Source: Helicobacter ganmani
Lineage (GTDB): Bacteria > Campylobacterota > Campylobacteria > Campylobacterales > Helicobacteraceae
Assembly: GCF_003364315.1 (NCBI RefSeq)
Contig: NZ_NXLS01000004.1
Location: forward strand, 1 to 64,000
DNA: 64,000 nucleotides
Reading direction: 5' to 3'
Shown: one piece after another, positions 17,087 through 25,937 of the stretch
Position numbering within the stretch: the first letter of the stretch is position 1
Layout of the letters: each line of letters opens with the position of its first letter
Made by a program: the position numbers and the translations under genes
The notes under the pieces: model-generated
Told to the model about the DNA's origin: nothing
The model's database searches: none
The model's input: the letters and a program-made list of their open reading frames with translations, nothing else

Positions 17087-18380
17087 ACTTTTGATAAGTT
17101 TCAGTATTGTTTTAATTTTAGTTTTAGGGCTTGTAGGTTGTCTTAGGACAAATGATTTTAAATTCTCTTTCGTGAATACAAATTTTCCAGAAAACGAGGA
17201 AGATATTTATATTATGCAAGGTTATGCGGCACTAGATACACAAGACTTACAAAATGCCAAAGAATCCTTTGCCAAAGCTTACGCAATCCACCCTGACAAA
17301 AACTATCTAAAAGAGATTCTAGGGATTCTAGTCGCGCAACAAGATTTTGAAAACGCCAAAAAACAAGCGTATGAATATCTAGCAAAATACCCCAAAGACG
17401 ACGATGTGCGCGGAGCATTAGTAGGGATTCTTACAAGCACCAAAAGTTTTGATGAGGCATTAAAAGAAGCAAAAATTCTCATCTCTTATAATAAAAGTGC
17501 GCAAAACTACGAAACGCTTGCTTCTGTTTATTTCTTGCGTGAAGATTTTAAAAACGCAGCACAAACACTAAATCACGCCTATACACTCACGCAAAATGAA
17601 ATGATTTTAGACAAACTAGGTGCAATTTATTTGCTATTCTTAAGAGAACCACAAAAAACCATTACACTTTATGAAACACATATCCGAATACACGGAATCT
17701 CTAAACTCATTGGCGAAAAACTTGCGATTATTTACACAGAATCCAAAAACTATCTTGAAGCGGCGCGAATTTATACGAATCTCTACACAACTTTAGGCGA
17801 CCAAAATTATGCAAAATTCGCATTAGAACTATATTTTAGACTCAAAAGACTTGATTTAGCCAAAGCATTTTTACTACAAAATCCCAAAATTGACTCCCGC
17901 GATGAAATATTATTAGAAGTCTATCGTCTCCAAAAAGACTTTTCAAATAGTATCAAACAGGCAAAATTACTTTATCAAAACACGCACGATTTAAACTATC
18001 TTGCTTATTATGCAATGATGCGTTACGAAAATCTCAAATCTCACCCGCGCACCAAATTAACAGAAATTGAACGCGACTTAAAAACTGCTGCCCAAAGCTT
18101 AGATGACGCACTTTATTGGAACTATTTAGGGTATTTGATGATTGAACACGATTTTAAGGATTCTACACGAATCCACGAAGGAATGCAATATGTGCAACTC
18201 GCACTAGAGAAAGAACCACAAAATACCTATTATTTGGATTCTCTAGCGTGGGGATACTACAAACTCAAAGATTGCGCCAAAGCAAAGGAAATTATAGAAC
18301 AAATCACACTAGAAGAACGTGAAAAAGAATCGGAAATCAACGCACATTACAAGCAAATTGCACATTGCCTACGCAAATAA
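17070..18380 (+). CDS. TPR-repeat lipoprotein
   Basis: A 436-residue protein starting with a GTG, with a hydrophobic signal and the lipobox LVGC at residues 21-24, then helical repeats over the rest of the chain. Several units match tetratricopeptide repeats (YIMQGYAALDTQDLQNAKES, YETLASVYFLREDFKNAAQT, YLDSLAWGYYKLKDCAKAKE). It is therefore a lipid-anchored TPR scaffold facing the periplasm. It overlaps the YkgJ gene by 17 bases and ends the operon that starts with the sigma-54-controlled FlgP-like gene. A role in motor disk or outer membrane assembly is possible but not shown. Confidence 0.75.
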   Translation: MWSKNKLLISFSIVLILVLGLVGCLRTNDFKFSFVNTNFPENEEDIYIMQGYAALDTQDLQNAKESFAKAYAIHPDKNYLKEILGILVAQQDFENAKKQAYEYLAKYPKDDDVRGALVGILTSTKSFDEALKEAKILISYNKSAQNYETLASVYFLREDFKNAAQTLNHAYTLTQNEMILDKLGAIYLLFLREPQKTITLYETHIRIHGISKLIGEKLAIIYTESKNYLEAARIYTNLYTTLGDQNYAKFALELYFRLKRLDLAKAFLLQNPKIDSRDEILLEVYRLQKDFSNSIKQAKLLYQNTHDLNYLAYYAMMRYENLKSHPRTKLTEIERDLKTAAQSLDDALYWNYLGYLMIEHDFKDSTRIHEGMQYVQLALEKEPQNTYYLDSLAWGYYKLKDCAKAKEIIEQITLEEREKESEINAHYKQIAHCLRK

Positions 18381-18456
18381 TCTTTGCATAAAACATTATA
18401 TATAATATAAGGAATACATAATTCTATTGCGCAAATACTTTGCATTTTTTATTTTT

Positions 18457-18467
18457 TATGATAAAAT
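18457..18467 (+). promoter_or_regulatory. Sigma-70 promoter (-10 region) of the major porin
   Basis: TATGATAAAAT in a T-rich upstream region, the usual vegetative promoter form here; the same string precedes gltX at 20199-20209. It predicts a transcript start near 18474. Confidence 0.6.
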
Positions 18468-18473
18468 ATCTTT

Positions 18474-18619
18474 TAGCTTTGGCTGAATTCTAACCTAAAG
18501 TCAAAGTTGAGGTTATTTGATGGATAATCAATAGGGAAAATAGAAACATTCGTTTCAGATTTTTTCGCTTTTGATTTAAAATCAGATTGTAATTTCGAAA
18601 TTCAATCAAGGAGATTAAA
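18474..18619 (+). promoter_or_regulatory. Long structured 5' leader of the porin mRNA
   Basis: About 146 untranslated bases lie between the predicted start and the porin ATG. They hold three inverted repeats: GAAAC/GTTTC (18543-18556), TGATTTAAAATCA (18572-18584) and AATTTCGAAATT (18591-18602). The AAGGAG ribosome binding site follows directly. Such a leader could control stability or translation. Confidence 0.45.
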
Positions 18620-19975
18620 ATGAAATTTCTAAAACTTAGTTTAGCAGCAAGTGTTGCTTTGGGTGCATTCTCTACTGCAAGTTTTGCTCAACCTTTAGAA
18701 GATGCAATTAAAGGAATTGATGTTAGTGGTTACTTAAGATACCGCTACAACAGTGATTACTATGAAAATAAAGGCTTCGCTAAAAAAGATGGTGGAGATG
18801 ACACAAACACTCACCGCTGGAAAGCAGTAGCAGACTTCAAAGCTCCTGTGGCAGACAATGTAGCATTCAACTTCGGGATTCTTTACAACAATGAGCAAAA
18901 TAATGTTCAAGGAACAGGTGGCTTAGGCACTGGTTTTGGTTCAGGTAAAGACGGAAGCTTTGGTGTAAGCACATTCAATGCAGTGATTACTCCTGATAGC
19001 ACAGCTACAACTGTTATCATTGGTAAGCAAAGATTAGCTACTCCTGTAACAAATGCAGGCGATGACGATAGAGGAACAGGTATCCTAGCTCTTAATAGTG
19101 ATTTAGAAGGCTTTACTTTTGCAGCAGGTGCATTTGACTCTTGGAGTATTGATGATGTTCAAAAAGGCTATCTCACAGGTGATAACACAGGTGGTTCTGT
19201 AACTAAACCTCTTTATGCTCTAGCAGGTATTTATGGTGTAGATACAGACTATGGACACTTTGGTGCTCAACTTTGGGGATTCTATATCCAAGATGCAGTA
19301 GATGCACTAGGATTTGGTGAATTAAGCTGGAATAATGCTACCTTTGATGTTGCATTACAATATGCAATTGCTTCATTAAATAATGATTCGGATTCTGTAT
19401 TGGGTGCATTACATGGCTTTCCTGCTCCGGGTTCTGCAATAAAATCAGACATTGCAGAAGCAAACGACTTATTCGTTCTTAACTTAGGTGCAAACTTCGC
19501 TCAAGAGTATAATGTTCCACTAGATGTTAAACTTGGTTGGGTTACAAACTTCCAAGACGGAACAGCTGTTACACTTAATGATGATGGCACAGCATTCAAA
19601 TACGCTGGAGCAATCTGGTGGCAAAATGCTGCAACAGGAATCAGCACTTCTGCATTATTACCAACAGGCGTGCATGGTTTCGGAACTGAGCAAGAAATCA
19701 GCGTATTCTATGGTGCAATCGGTTACACTATGGTAGATAACAGATTAAGAATCGGTTTAGATTATGTTTGGGGTAACAACGAAGTTACTTCAGGAAATGT
19801 AACAACAAAAGATACTGATTTCCAAGAAATCACTCCAAGAATCAGCTGGAAGCACAACAAAAACCTTACAATCAGTGGTTACTATGCTTACTTGATGACT
19901 GACGCTCCATCTGGTGCTCAATATGACGATGAAACTCGTGCAAGAGCAAGAGTAGAAGTCAAATACAGCTTCTAG
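18620..19975 (+). CDS. Major outer membrane porin (Campylobacter MOMP family)
   Basis: A 451-residue trimeric-porin-type beta-barrel with signal peptide 1-23 (cleavage after SFA), N-terminal IDVSGYLRYRYNSDYY, repeated amphipathic strands and a C-terminal VEVKYSF ending in phenylalanine. It matches the Campylobacter PorA/MOMP family, which also occurs in H. pullorum and relatives but not in this form in H. pylori. It should be the main diffusion channel and a main surface antigen. Codon use is clean and highly expressed-like (strong AAGGAG site, long leader, tight terminator). Confidence 0.9.
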   Translation: MKFLKLSLAASVALGAFSTASFAQPLEDAIKGIDVSGYLRYRYNSDYYENKGFAKKDGGDDTNTHRWKAVADFKAPVADNVAFNFGILYNNEQNNVQGTGGLGTGFGSGKDGSFGVSTFNAVITPDSTATTVIIGKQRLATPVTNAGDDDRGTGILALNSDLEGFTFAAGAFDSWSIDDVQKGYLTGDNTGGSVTKPLYALAGIYGVDTDYGHFGAQLWGFYIQDAVDALGFGELSWNNATFDVALQYAIASLNNDSDSVLGALHGFPAPGSAIKSDIAEANDLFVLNLGANFAQEYNVPLDVKLGWVTNFQDGTAVTLNDDGTAFKYAGAIWWQNAATGISTSALLPTGVHGFGTEQEISVFYGAIGYTMVDNRLRIGLDYVWGNNEVTSGNVTTKDTDFQEITPRISWKHNKNLTISGYYAYLMTDAPSGAQYDDETRARARVEVKYSF

Positions 19976-19985
19976 TTTCTTCTTT

Positions 19986-20006
19986 GATGAGGGTTTCTCC
20001 CTCATC
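19986..20006 (+). terminator. Rho-independent terminator of the porin gene
   Basis: GATGAGGG and CCCTCATC form a perfect 8-bp stem with a 5-base loop, followed by a T-rich stretch, 11 bases after the porin stop. Confidence 0.8.
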
Positions 20007-20042
20007 ATCTTTCTTATTTTCTTTGCAAGGGCTTTGCCTGAA

Positions 20043-20165
20043 ATAATCTATAATTTAAACAACTCAAAAGATTCAACTTCAATCCTTATGAACAAAGCGA
20101 AGCAATTTATCATCTTGTATAAATCAACTTTTACAATGGAATCTTAAAAAGCAAGATTCTATATC
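20043..20165. repeat. Degenerate palindromic repeat copy
   Basis: ATAATCTATAAT (20043-20054) and a stretch from CGAAGCAATTTAT (20098) through TACAATGGAATC and AAGCAAGATTCTATA align nearly base for base with 32466-32530. The rest of the gap up to the gltX promoter shows no gene. Confidence 0.55.
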
Positions 20166-20198
20166 CTATGCAAAATAATTGAATATTTTAATCTTGCT

Positions 20199-20209
20199 TA
20201 TGATAAAAT
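20199..20209 (+). promoter_or_regulatory. Sigma-70 promoter (-10 region) of gltX2-yggT-slt
   Basis: TATGATAAAAT, identical to the porin -10 region, 34 bases upstream of the gltX2 start. Confidence 0.55.
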
Positions 20210-20242
20210 TTGAATTTCCTAAAATATCACAAAGGTTAATAA

Positions 20243-21613
20243 ATGTTGCGATTTGCGCCCTCTCCCACAGGAGATATGCACACAGGAAATTTGCGTGCAG
20301 CAGTATTTAATTATATTTTAGCCAAACAAAGAAATGAAAAATTTTTGCTTCGCATTGAGGATACAGACACCGCAAGAAATATTGAGGGTAAAGATAAAGA
20401 TATTATGTTTTTGCTTCATCTCTTTGGAATCACTTGGGATAATCTCGTCTATCAGAGCAATAATTTTCCACATCATCGTCAGCTTGCCGAATATTTATTG
20501 GCACAGGGTAGCGCGTTTTATTGCTATTGCACCAAAGAGTTTTTGGAAAATAAACGCGAGGAAGCAAAGGCGCGACACGAAGCGTTTCGCTATGATGATT
20601 CTTGGGCAGAGCTAGAAAAAACAACGAATCCTAAACCTGTCGTGCGCTTGCGTGGCTCTCAAGTGGAAATGAAATTTGTAGATTGTATCAAAGGCGAAAT
20701 TGAATTTGCACCCAATGAAATAGATAGTTTCGTAATTTTAAAAGAAGATGGAATCCCGACTTATAATTTTGCTTGTGCTGCAGACGATATGCTTTATGAT
20801 ATAGATTTTATCGTGCGTGGTGAAGACCATGTGAGTAATACTCCCAAACAAATATTGATTCATCAAAGTTTGGGTTATGCCAAAGAAATTAAATTTGCGC
20901 ATTTGCCCATTTTGCTAAATGATGAGGGCAAAAAGATGAGCAAACGCGATAATGCGTCTAGCGTGCAATGGTTGCTAGATTCTGGATTTTTGCCACAAGC
21001 CATTGTGAATTATCTCATTTTAATGGGAAATAAAACGCCTTGTGAAGTTTTCACATTGCAAGAATCTTTGGAATGGTTTGATATAAGTAAAATCGCCAAG
21101 GCTCCAGCACGGTTTGACATTGATAAACTAAAATTCCTTAATCGTGAGCATTTTAAGCGGCTCTGTGAGCAAGATTTGGCGGTGCTTTTGGGCTACAAAG
21201 ATTCCTCTATTGGCGCATTGGCAAAAATTTATTTGCAAGAGGCAAGCACATTAAATGAAATACGAGAGAAAATTGATAGAATCTTTGTCAAAAAAACATT
21301 GATTTTAAATCAAATAGAATCTTTGGATAAAAAAGATTTATCGGGGGTAGAATCCCAAAGCGCAGAGATTTTGGGATTTAAAGCAGAAATCTTGAGTTTG
21401 CAAAAAACTCTTTTGGAAATGCTAGAGGAGCAAGATTGGACAAGAGGAGAGTTTAACGCATTTAAAGAAATCGCAATGCAAAAAAGCACTTTGAAAGGCA
21501 AGAAGTTTTTTAAACCCTTGCGCTTTTTGCTTACCGGCTTTACGCACGGACCAGAATTAAGCGATTTGTTTCCTATTTTGCGTCTATATCTAAAAGAGAT
21601 TGTAAGGAGTTAG
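20243..21613 (+). CDS. gltX2: Glutamyl-tRNA synthetase 2 (tRNA-Gln glutamylating type)
   Basis: A 456-residue class I synthetase. The HIGH-region reads PSPTGDMHTGN (residues 7-16) and the KMSKR loop is KKMSKRDNASS near residue 232. It starts and aligns like H. pylori GltX2, the non-canonical enzyme that charges tRNA-Gln with glutamate for the GatCAB amidotransferase, from memory of that sequence. Followed by yggT (1 base gap) and slt, the same order as in H. pylori. A second, canonical gltX is expected elsewhere. The HIGH motif has T instead of the usual I/V. Confidence 0.88.
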   Translation: MLRFAPSPTGDMHTGNLRAAVFNYILAKQRNEKFLLRIEDTDTARNIEGKDKDIMFLLHLFGITWDNLVYQSNNFPHHRQLAEYLLAQGSAFYCYCTKEFLENKREEAKARHEAFRYDDSWAELEKTTNPKPVVRLRGSQVEMKFVDCIKGEIEFAPNEIDSFVILKEDGIPTYNFACAADDMLYDIDFIVRGEDHVSNTPKQILIHQSLGYAKEIKFAHLPILLNDEGKKMSKRDNASSVQWLLDSGFLPQAIVNYLILMGNKTPCEVFTLQESLEWFDISKIAKAPARFDIDKLKFLNREHFKRLCEQDLAVLLGYKDSSIGALAKIYLQEASTLNEIREKIDRIFVKKTLILNQIESLDKKDLSGVESQSAEILGFKAEILSLQKTLLEMLEEQDWTRGEFNAFKEIAMQKSTLKGKKFFKPLRFLLTGFTHGPELSDLFPILRLYLKEIVRS

Positions 21614-21614
21614 A

Positions 21615-21908
21615 ATGGTTTTAAGCACATTAATTGAAGCTCTTGCGCAGATTTTAAGTATGGTGATTAACATTTATATTTGGGTTGTGATTATTGCTGC
21701 ACTGATTACTTGGGTGCGTCCTGACCCTTATAATCCGATTGTGCAGATTCTCTACAAACTCACAGAACCTTTATATGCAAAGATTCGCAAAGTCATTCCC
21801 ACGCTAATTGGTGGCATTGATATCGCACCAATTATTGTAATTTTGGCATTGAAATTTATAGATTTATTTGTTGTCAAGCTACTTTTTGGCTTAGCGCATA
21901 GTTTATAA
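21615..21908 (+). CDS. YggT-family membrane protein
   Basis: A 97-residue inner membrane protein with two hydrophobic segments (about residues 8-30 and 70-92) joined by a loop holding RPDPYNPIVQILYKLTEPL, the conserved YggT motif. Family members are tied to osmotic tolerance, chromosome or division functions, without a settled activity. It lies 1 base after gltX2 and 11 bases before slt, so it is in the middle of that operon. Confidence 0.85.
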   Translation: MVLSTLIEALAQILSMVINIYIWVVIIAALITWVRPDPYNPIVQILYKLTEPLYAKIRKVIPTLIGGIDIAPIIVILALKFIDLFVVKLLFGLAHSL

Positions 21909-21919
21909 AGGGTGAGTAG

Positions 21920-23674
21920 ATGAAAAATTTTTTATTTTTATTGATTTTTATTGGTTCGCTTTTTGCACAAAATGCTCAAGAAGCAAAGCAGAATCCAAAG
22001 CACACTTCAAGCAAGCAAACCACAACCAAAAAAGAACCCAAATCTACAAAGGCAACTCAATCCAAAAAGACAAACGCAACTCCAACGCTCAACCAAAAGA
22101 TTACTTTAGATTATCTAAAAAAGCAACCCGCTGGGGTTTCGCGTGATTTTTATATTTGGTTGTTTTTGCAGCAAGAGATTACTCCACAAGAAGCAAAAGA
22201 AGCTTATAACCTTGCGATTCGCAAAAATGCAAAACTTTTTGGATTGTATTTTAAAAAAGGAAGCAATAAAACACTTTCGCGCAAAACAATTTGTCAGAGA
22301 ATGAGTTTAGAAAAACTTTTAAAGGAGGATTCTAAATGTATTGCCCTTGCACTCACCACAAAAAAAGCAGAATCCTTAGATAAAAAAACATTGAAAAAAC
22401 TTTCACAGAATGTGCAATCTCATAACCAAAAACTTGCAAAAAATTTACAAATTTTAGCCGCTAAAGACCCTTTTGCACATCTTATTACGCAAGATGCAAA
22501 AACTTTTGGAGATTTTTATTTTGCAATTTCACCAAGTTATCGCAATCGTTTAGACTTTGCAATTTCCAAAGAAACCTTAACAAGACTATTAAAAGAACAG
22601 AATGCAACCTTTAATCGCGCACTTAAAAGTTTGATTATACACACAAATTTAGATAACTTCAATCGCTCTTTAACTGCGCTAAATTCAGAAGAAATTTTGA
22701 GTGCATTGGACGCAGAAAGTGCATTTTATTTAGGTTTAAATGCAATGAGGTATCAGAAAAATCAACAAGCCCTTAACTTTTTTTTACATTCACAAAGAAC
22801 TGCAAAACATACTTTCAATAAGAATCGTGCAAATTTTTGGGCATATTTAGCGAGTGGGGACAAAAAATACCTGCAAATCTTAAGTGATTCTAAAATGGTA
22901 GATGTCTATGTGCTTGCAAGCCTTGAGATTATACAGGCTGAACCTAAATTTACTCTTTTGTATGATGTGCCAACACAACAAAAAAATGCAAGTTGGAATT
23001 TTAAGAATCCTTTTGAATGGGAGCGCATTCGCGATTCTTTTAAGTCTATTAAAGGCAAAGACGCAAATTCTCGTCGTCGGCAGTTATTAGCGAAAGTAGA
23101 TAGCGAAGAGACAAAAGCACATTATATCTGGCTTGCGCGTCAAAAAGATACCGAATATTTTTTGATGCCTTATAAGGAAGTTTTTTCGCGTTTTCCTCAA
23201 GACAAACAGGCTTTGCTCTATGCGCTGGCAAGGCAAGAAAGTTTGTTTATTCCCACCGCAATTTCTACTTCATATGCACTAGGTCTTATGCAGCTTATGC
23301 CCTTTAATGTCAAGGCGATTGCTAAGGAGCTAAAAGAAGAGGATAAGGTGGGATATTTTGATATGTTTGACCCTGCTGTGAATGTGCCTTATGCGGAATA
23401 TTTTACGCGTCCGCTCGTGCGAGAATTTAACCACCCGCTCTTTATTGCTTATGCGTATAATGGAGGTCCGGGATTTACGCGTAGGTTATTGGGGAAAAAC
23501 CATTTGTTCAAAAAGAATAATCCCTTAGACCCTTGGTTTAGTATGGAGATGATTCCTTATGAGGAATCACGCGTATATGGCAAAAAGGTGCTAGCGAATT
23601 ATGTCATTTATCAAAAGAAGTTTGGAAAAGAGATTAAAATGTTAGATTTGTTGCAACAAAGTTTAGTGTATTAA
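21920..23674 (+). CDS. slt: Soluble lytic murein transglycosylase
   Basis: A 584-residue periplasmic enzyme that cuts glycan strands of peptidoglycan to 1,6-anhydro products. Signal peptide at residues 1-17 (FLFLLIFIGSLFAQ), then a Lys/Thr-rich linker, a long helical superhelix domain, and the goose-lysozyme-like catalytic domain near the C-terminus with ARQESLF (catalytic Glu), ALGLMQLMP and AYNGGPG. Length is typical of Slt70-type enzymes. It could also serve flagellar or secretion assembly by making gaps in the wall. Confidence 0.9.
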   Translation: MKNFLFLLIFIGSLFAQNAQEAKQNPKHTSSKQTTTKKEPKSTKATQSKKTNATPTLNQKITLDYLKKQPAGVSRDFYIWLFLQQEITPQEAKEAYNLAIRKNAKLFGLYFKKGSNKTLSRKTICQRMSLEKLLKEDSKCIALALTTKKAESLDKKTLKKLSQNVQSHNQKLAKNLQILAAKDPFAHLITQDAKTFGDFYFAISPSYRNRLDFAISKETLTRLLKEQNATFNRALKSLIIHTNLDNFNRSLTALNSEEILSALDAESAFYLGLNAMRYQKNQQALNFFLHSQRTAKHTFNKNRANFWAYLASGDKKYLQILSDSKMVDVYVLASLEIIQAEPKFTLLYDVPTQQKNASWNFKNPFEWERIRDSFKSIKGKDANSRRRQLLAKVDSEETKAHYIWLARQKDTEYFLMPYKEVFSRFPQDKQALLYALARQESLFIPTAISTSYALGLMQLMPFNVKAIAKELKEEDKVGYFDMFDPAVNVPYAEYFTRPLVREFNHPLFIAYAYNGGPGFTRRLLGKNHLFKKNNPLDPWFSMEMIPYEESRVYGKKVLANYVIYQKKFGKEIKMLDLLQQSLVY

Positions 23675-23751
23675 ATTAATGTGTTTGAATGAAACGAGTT
23701 TATTAAGAACTTTTTGCAAAATATTAATTTTAAAAATAAATTTTAGATTTT

Positions 23752-23768
23752 TTGGTTATAGTTTTGCA
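23752..23768 (+). promoter_or_regulatory. Sigma-54 (RpoN) promoter of the 80-residue flagellar-motif gene
   Basis: TTGGTTATAGTTTTGCA has GG (23754-23755) and GC (23766-23767) exactly 10 bases apart, with TTGG and TTGC intact. Predicted transcript start is near 23779, 20 bases before the ATG. Confidence 0.75.
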
Positions 23769-23798
23769 ATCTTTAATATGCAATCTAAAGGATAAACG

Positions 23799-24041
23799 AT
23801 GAATAGCCAAAATATTGGGAGTTATGGTAGTTTTTATGCTGTGGGTGTTGGACAAAATACAACAAATACCACTGCGGCAGATTCAACAAATGTTTCACAA
23901 GGGGCTTTGGAGAGTTCTAATGTAGATTTGACGCGCGAAATGACAGGGCAAATTGTGGCGCAAAGAGGAGCGGAGGCGAATGTGAAAAGCATTCAAACAG
24001 AGGATTCTATGTTTCAGACTTTATTAGATATAAAAGCATAA
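23799..24041 (+). CDS. Small protein with flagellar rod/hook C-terminal motif
   Basis: An 80-residue protein. Residues 40-80 (SNVDLTREMTGQIVAQRG, then ANVKSIQT, FQTLLDIKA) match the C-terminal D0 helix of flagellar axial proteins such as FlgE, FlgF and FlgG, which end in VDLT/E..M...QRAYQANAK.IQT.D.ML..LL.IKR. The first 39 residues are Gly/Asn/Thr-rich and unlike any rod protein, and the D1 body and N-terminal D0 helix are missing. A strong sigma-54 promoter precedes it. It may be a minor axial or export-associated subunit, or a remnant. It is complete and clean, with an AAAGGA ribosome binding site. Confidence 0.8.
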   Translation: MNSQNIGSYGSFYAVGVGQNTTNTTAADSTNVSQGALESSNVDLTREMTGQIVAQRGAEANVKSIQTEDSMFQTLLDIKA

Positions 24042-24080
24042 GCGGGTTAAAGTAAAATCAAGCGCAATAAAGGTTGATAA

Positions 24081-25937
24081 ATGGTAGATTATGGGATTGA
24101 ATATTGGGGAAAAGATGATTTTATTATTGAAGATGGGCAAGTAAAAGTCAATCATCAAAATAAGCCTGCATTGATTAATATTGTTAAGCAAGTGCGAGAA
24201 GATGGTTATCGTGGTCCGCTTTTGGTGCGCTTTCCCCATTTGATGAAAAAACAAGTAGAAAAAATTTTTACAAGCTTTGAGAGTGCTATTAAAGAATATC
24301 ATTACAAGGGCAAATTTAAAGCAGTTTTTCCTATAAAAGTCAATCATTATCCTAATTTTATCCTGCCCCTTATGGAAAACACAACGCATCGCTGCTATGG
24401 TTTAGAAGCAGGAAGTAAATCAGAGCTAATTGTCGCTATGGCTTATACGAATGAGAATGCACCTATTACGGTGAATGGCTTTAAAGATAAAGAAATGATT
24501 TCCTTAGGCTTTATTGCTGCGAAAATGGGACACGATATTACTTTGACGATTGAGGGATTAAACGAGCTTGAGACGATTATTGAGGTTGCAAAAACGCTCG
24601 GTAAGCCTTATCCAAAAATCGGGCTTAGAATCCGCTTGCATAGCACAGGAATCGGAATCTGGGCAAAAAGTGGGGGGATTAATTCCAAGTTTGGTTTGAC
24701 TGCAAGTGAGCTTGTAGAAGCAATTGCGTTACTACGCAAAAACGATTTACTAAACAAATTTACGATGATTCATTTTCATATTGGTAGTCAAATCAGTGAT
24801 ATTTCTCCGCTCAAAAAAGCCCTAAGAGAAGCAGGGAACATTTACGCAGAGTTGCGCAAAATGGGAGCAAAGAATCTTAATAATGTCAATATTGGCGGTG
24901 GGCTTGCGGTGGAATATGCACAGCACGAAAATCAGCAGAATCGCAACTATACACTTGCAGAATTTAGCGGAGATGTTGTTTTTACTCTCAAAGAAATTGC
25001 CAAAAACAAAAAAGAACCCGAGCCAAATATTTTCATAGAATCTGGACGCTATGTTTCCGCTAGCCACGCGGTGTTGATTGCGCCTGTTTTGGAGCTATTT
25101 TCTCAAGAATATGATGAAAAGGCGTTGCGCTTAAAGGAAAAAAATCCCCCTTTGATAGAGGAGCTTTTTGACTTATACAATACGATTAATGAGCGTTACG
25201 CAATAGAATATCTGCACGATAGCTTAGAGCATATGGAATCTTTGCTAACACTTTTTGATTTGGGTTATATTGATTTGCAAGATAGAAGCAATACCGAAGT
25301 GCTTGTGCATTTGATTATCAAAAAGGTAATTAAGATTCTAAAACACAAAAACCATAGTGATATTATTCGGATTCAAGAGCAAGTGCAAGAAAGATACTTG
25401 CTGAATTGTAGCTTTTTTCAAAGTTTGCCTGATTATTGGGGATTGGCACAGAAATTCCCTGTAATGCCATTAGATAGGTTGAATCGTCGCCCTACGCGTT
25501 CTGCAAGCCTTTGGGATATTACTTGTGATAGCGACGGAGAAGTGGCATTTGACAAAAATACTCCCTTATTCTTACACGATATTGATGTCAATGAAGAGGA
25601 ATATTTCTTGGGATTCTTTTTGGTGGGCGCATATCAAGAAGTGTTAGGAATGCGTCATAATCTCTTCACGCACCCCACAGAATTTAGCGTCGTTTTTGAC
25701 GAGGAAGAAGGTGGATATAAGATTGAAAATCTACTAGAATCACAAACAATCCTAGATGTGTTAGAGGATTTGGATTATGATACCAAAGAGATTGAACGTT
25801 GTCTTAAGCAGCGACTAGAAGAGAGCAAAGAGATTGCAGAAGACGCCAAAAAGGAAGTTTTGGGGCAGCTTTATGTAATGCTTAGTGAAAATGGCTATTT
25901 AAGAACAGTATTTAAGAGTGAGGGAGAAAAATCTTGA
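24081..25937 (+). CDS. speA: Biosynthetic arginine decarboxylase
   Basis: A 618-residue PLP enzyme converting arginine to agmatine and CO2 for polyamine synthesis and acid handling. The PLP lysine lies in AVFPIKVNHYPN (near residue 90), and glycine-rich NVNIGGGLAVEY and the fold III-type barrel residues fit the long SpeA family. Length matches H. pylori SpeA. It begins 39 bases after the 80-residue gene and its stop overlaps the TTG start of cysE (TTGA). Agmatine-processing genes are not in the window. Confidence 0.93.
   Translation: MVDYGIEYWGKDDFIIEDGQVKVNHQNKPALINIVKQVREDGYRGPLLVRFPHLMKKQVEKIFTSFESAIKEYHYKGKFKAVFPIKVNHYPNFILPLMENTTHRCYGLEAGSKSELIVAMAYTNENAPITVNGFKDKEMISLGFIAAKMGHDITLTIEGLNELETIIEVAKTLGKPYPKIGLRIRLHSTGIGIWAKSGGINSKFGLTASELVEAIALLRKNDLLNKFTMIHFHIGSQISDISPLKKALREAGNIYAELRKMGAKNLNNVNIGGGLAVEYAQHENQQNRNYTLAEFSGDVVFTLKEIAKNKKEPEPNIFIESGRYVSASHAVLIAPVLELFSQEYDEKALRLKEKNPPLIEELFDLYNTINERYAIEYLHDSLEHMESLLTLFDLGYIDLQDRSNTEVLVHLIIKKVIKILKHKNHSDIIRIQEQVQERYLLNCSFFQSLPDYWGLAQKFPVMPLDRLNRRPTRSASLWDITCDSDGEVAFDKNTPLFLHDIDVNEEEYFLGFFLVGAYQEVLGMRHNLFTHPTEFSVVFDEEEGGYKIENLLESQTILDVLEDLDYDTKEIERCLKQRLEESKEIAEDAKKEVLGQLYVMLSENGYLRTVFKSEGEKS

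Noticed and set aside
18521-18535. A four-codon frame ATGGATAATCAATAG in the porin leader as a leader peptide.
   Set aside because: No ribosome binding site and no attenuator hairpin after it.
24672-24677. G6 tract in speA as a phase-variable site.
   Set aside because: Six bases is below the usual switching length, and speA is a housekeeping gene; the C6 tracts in cysK and msrB were set aside for the same reason.
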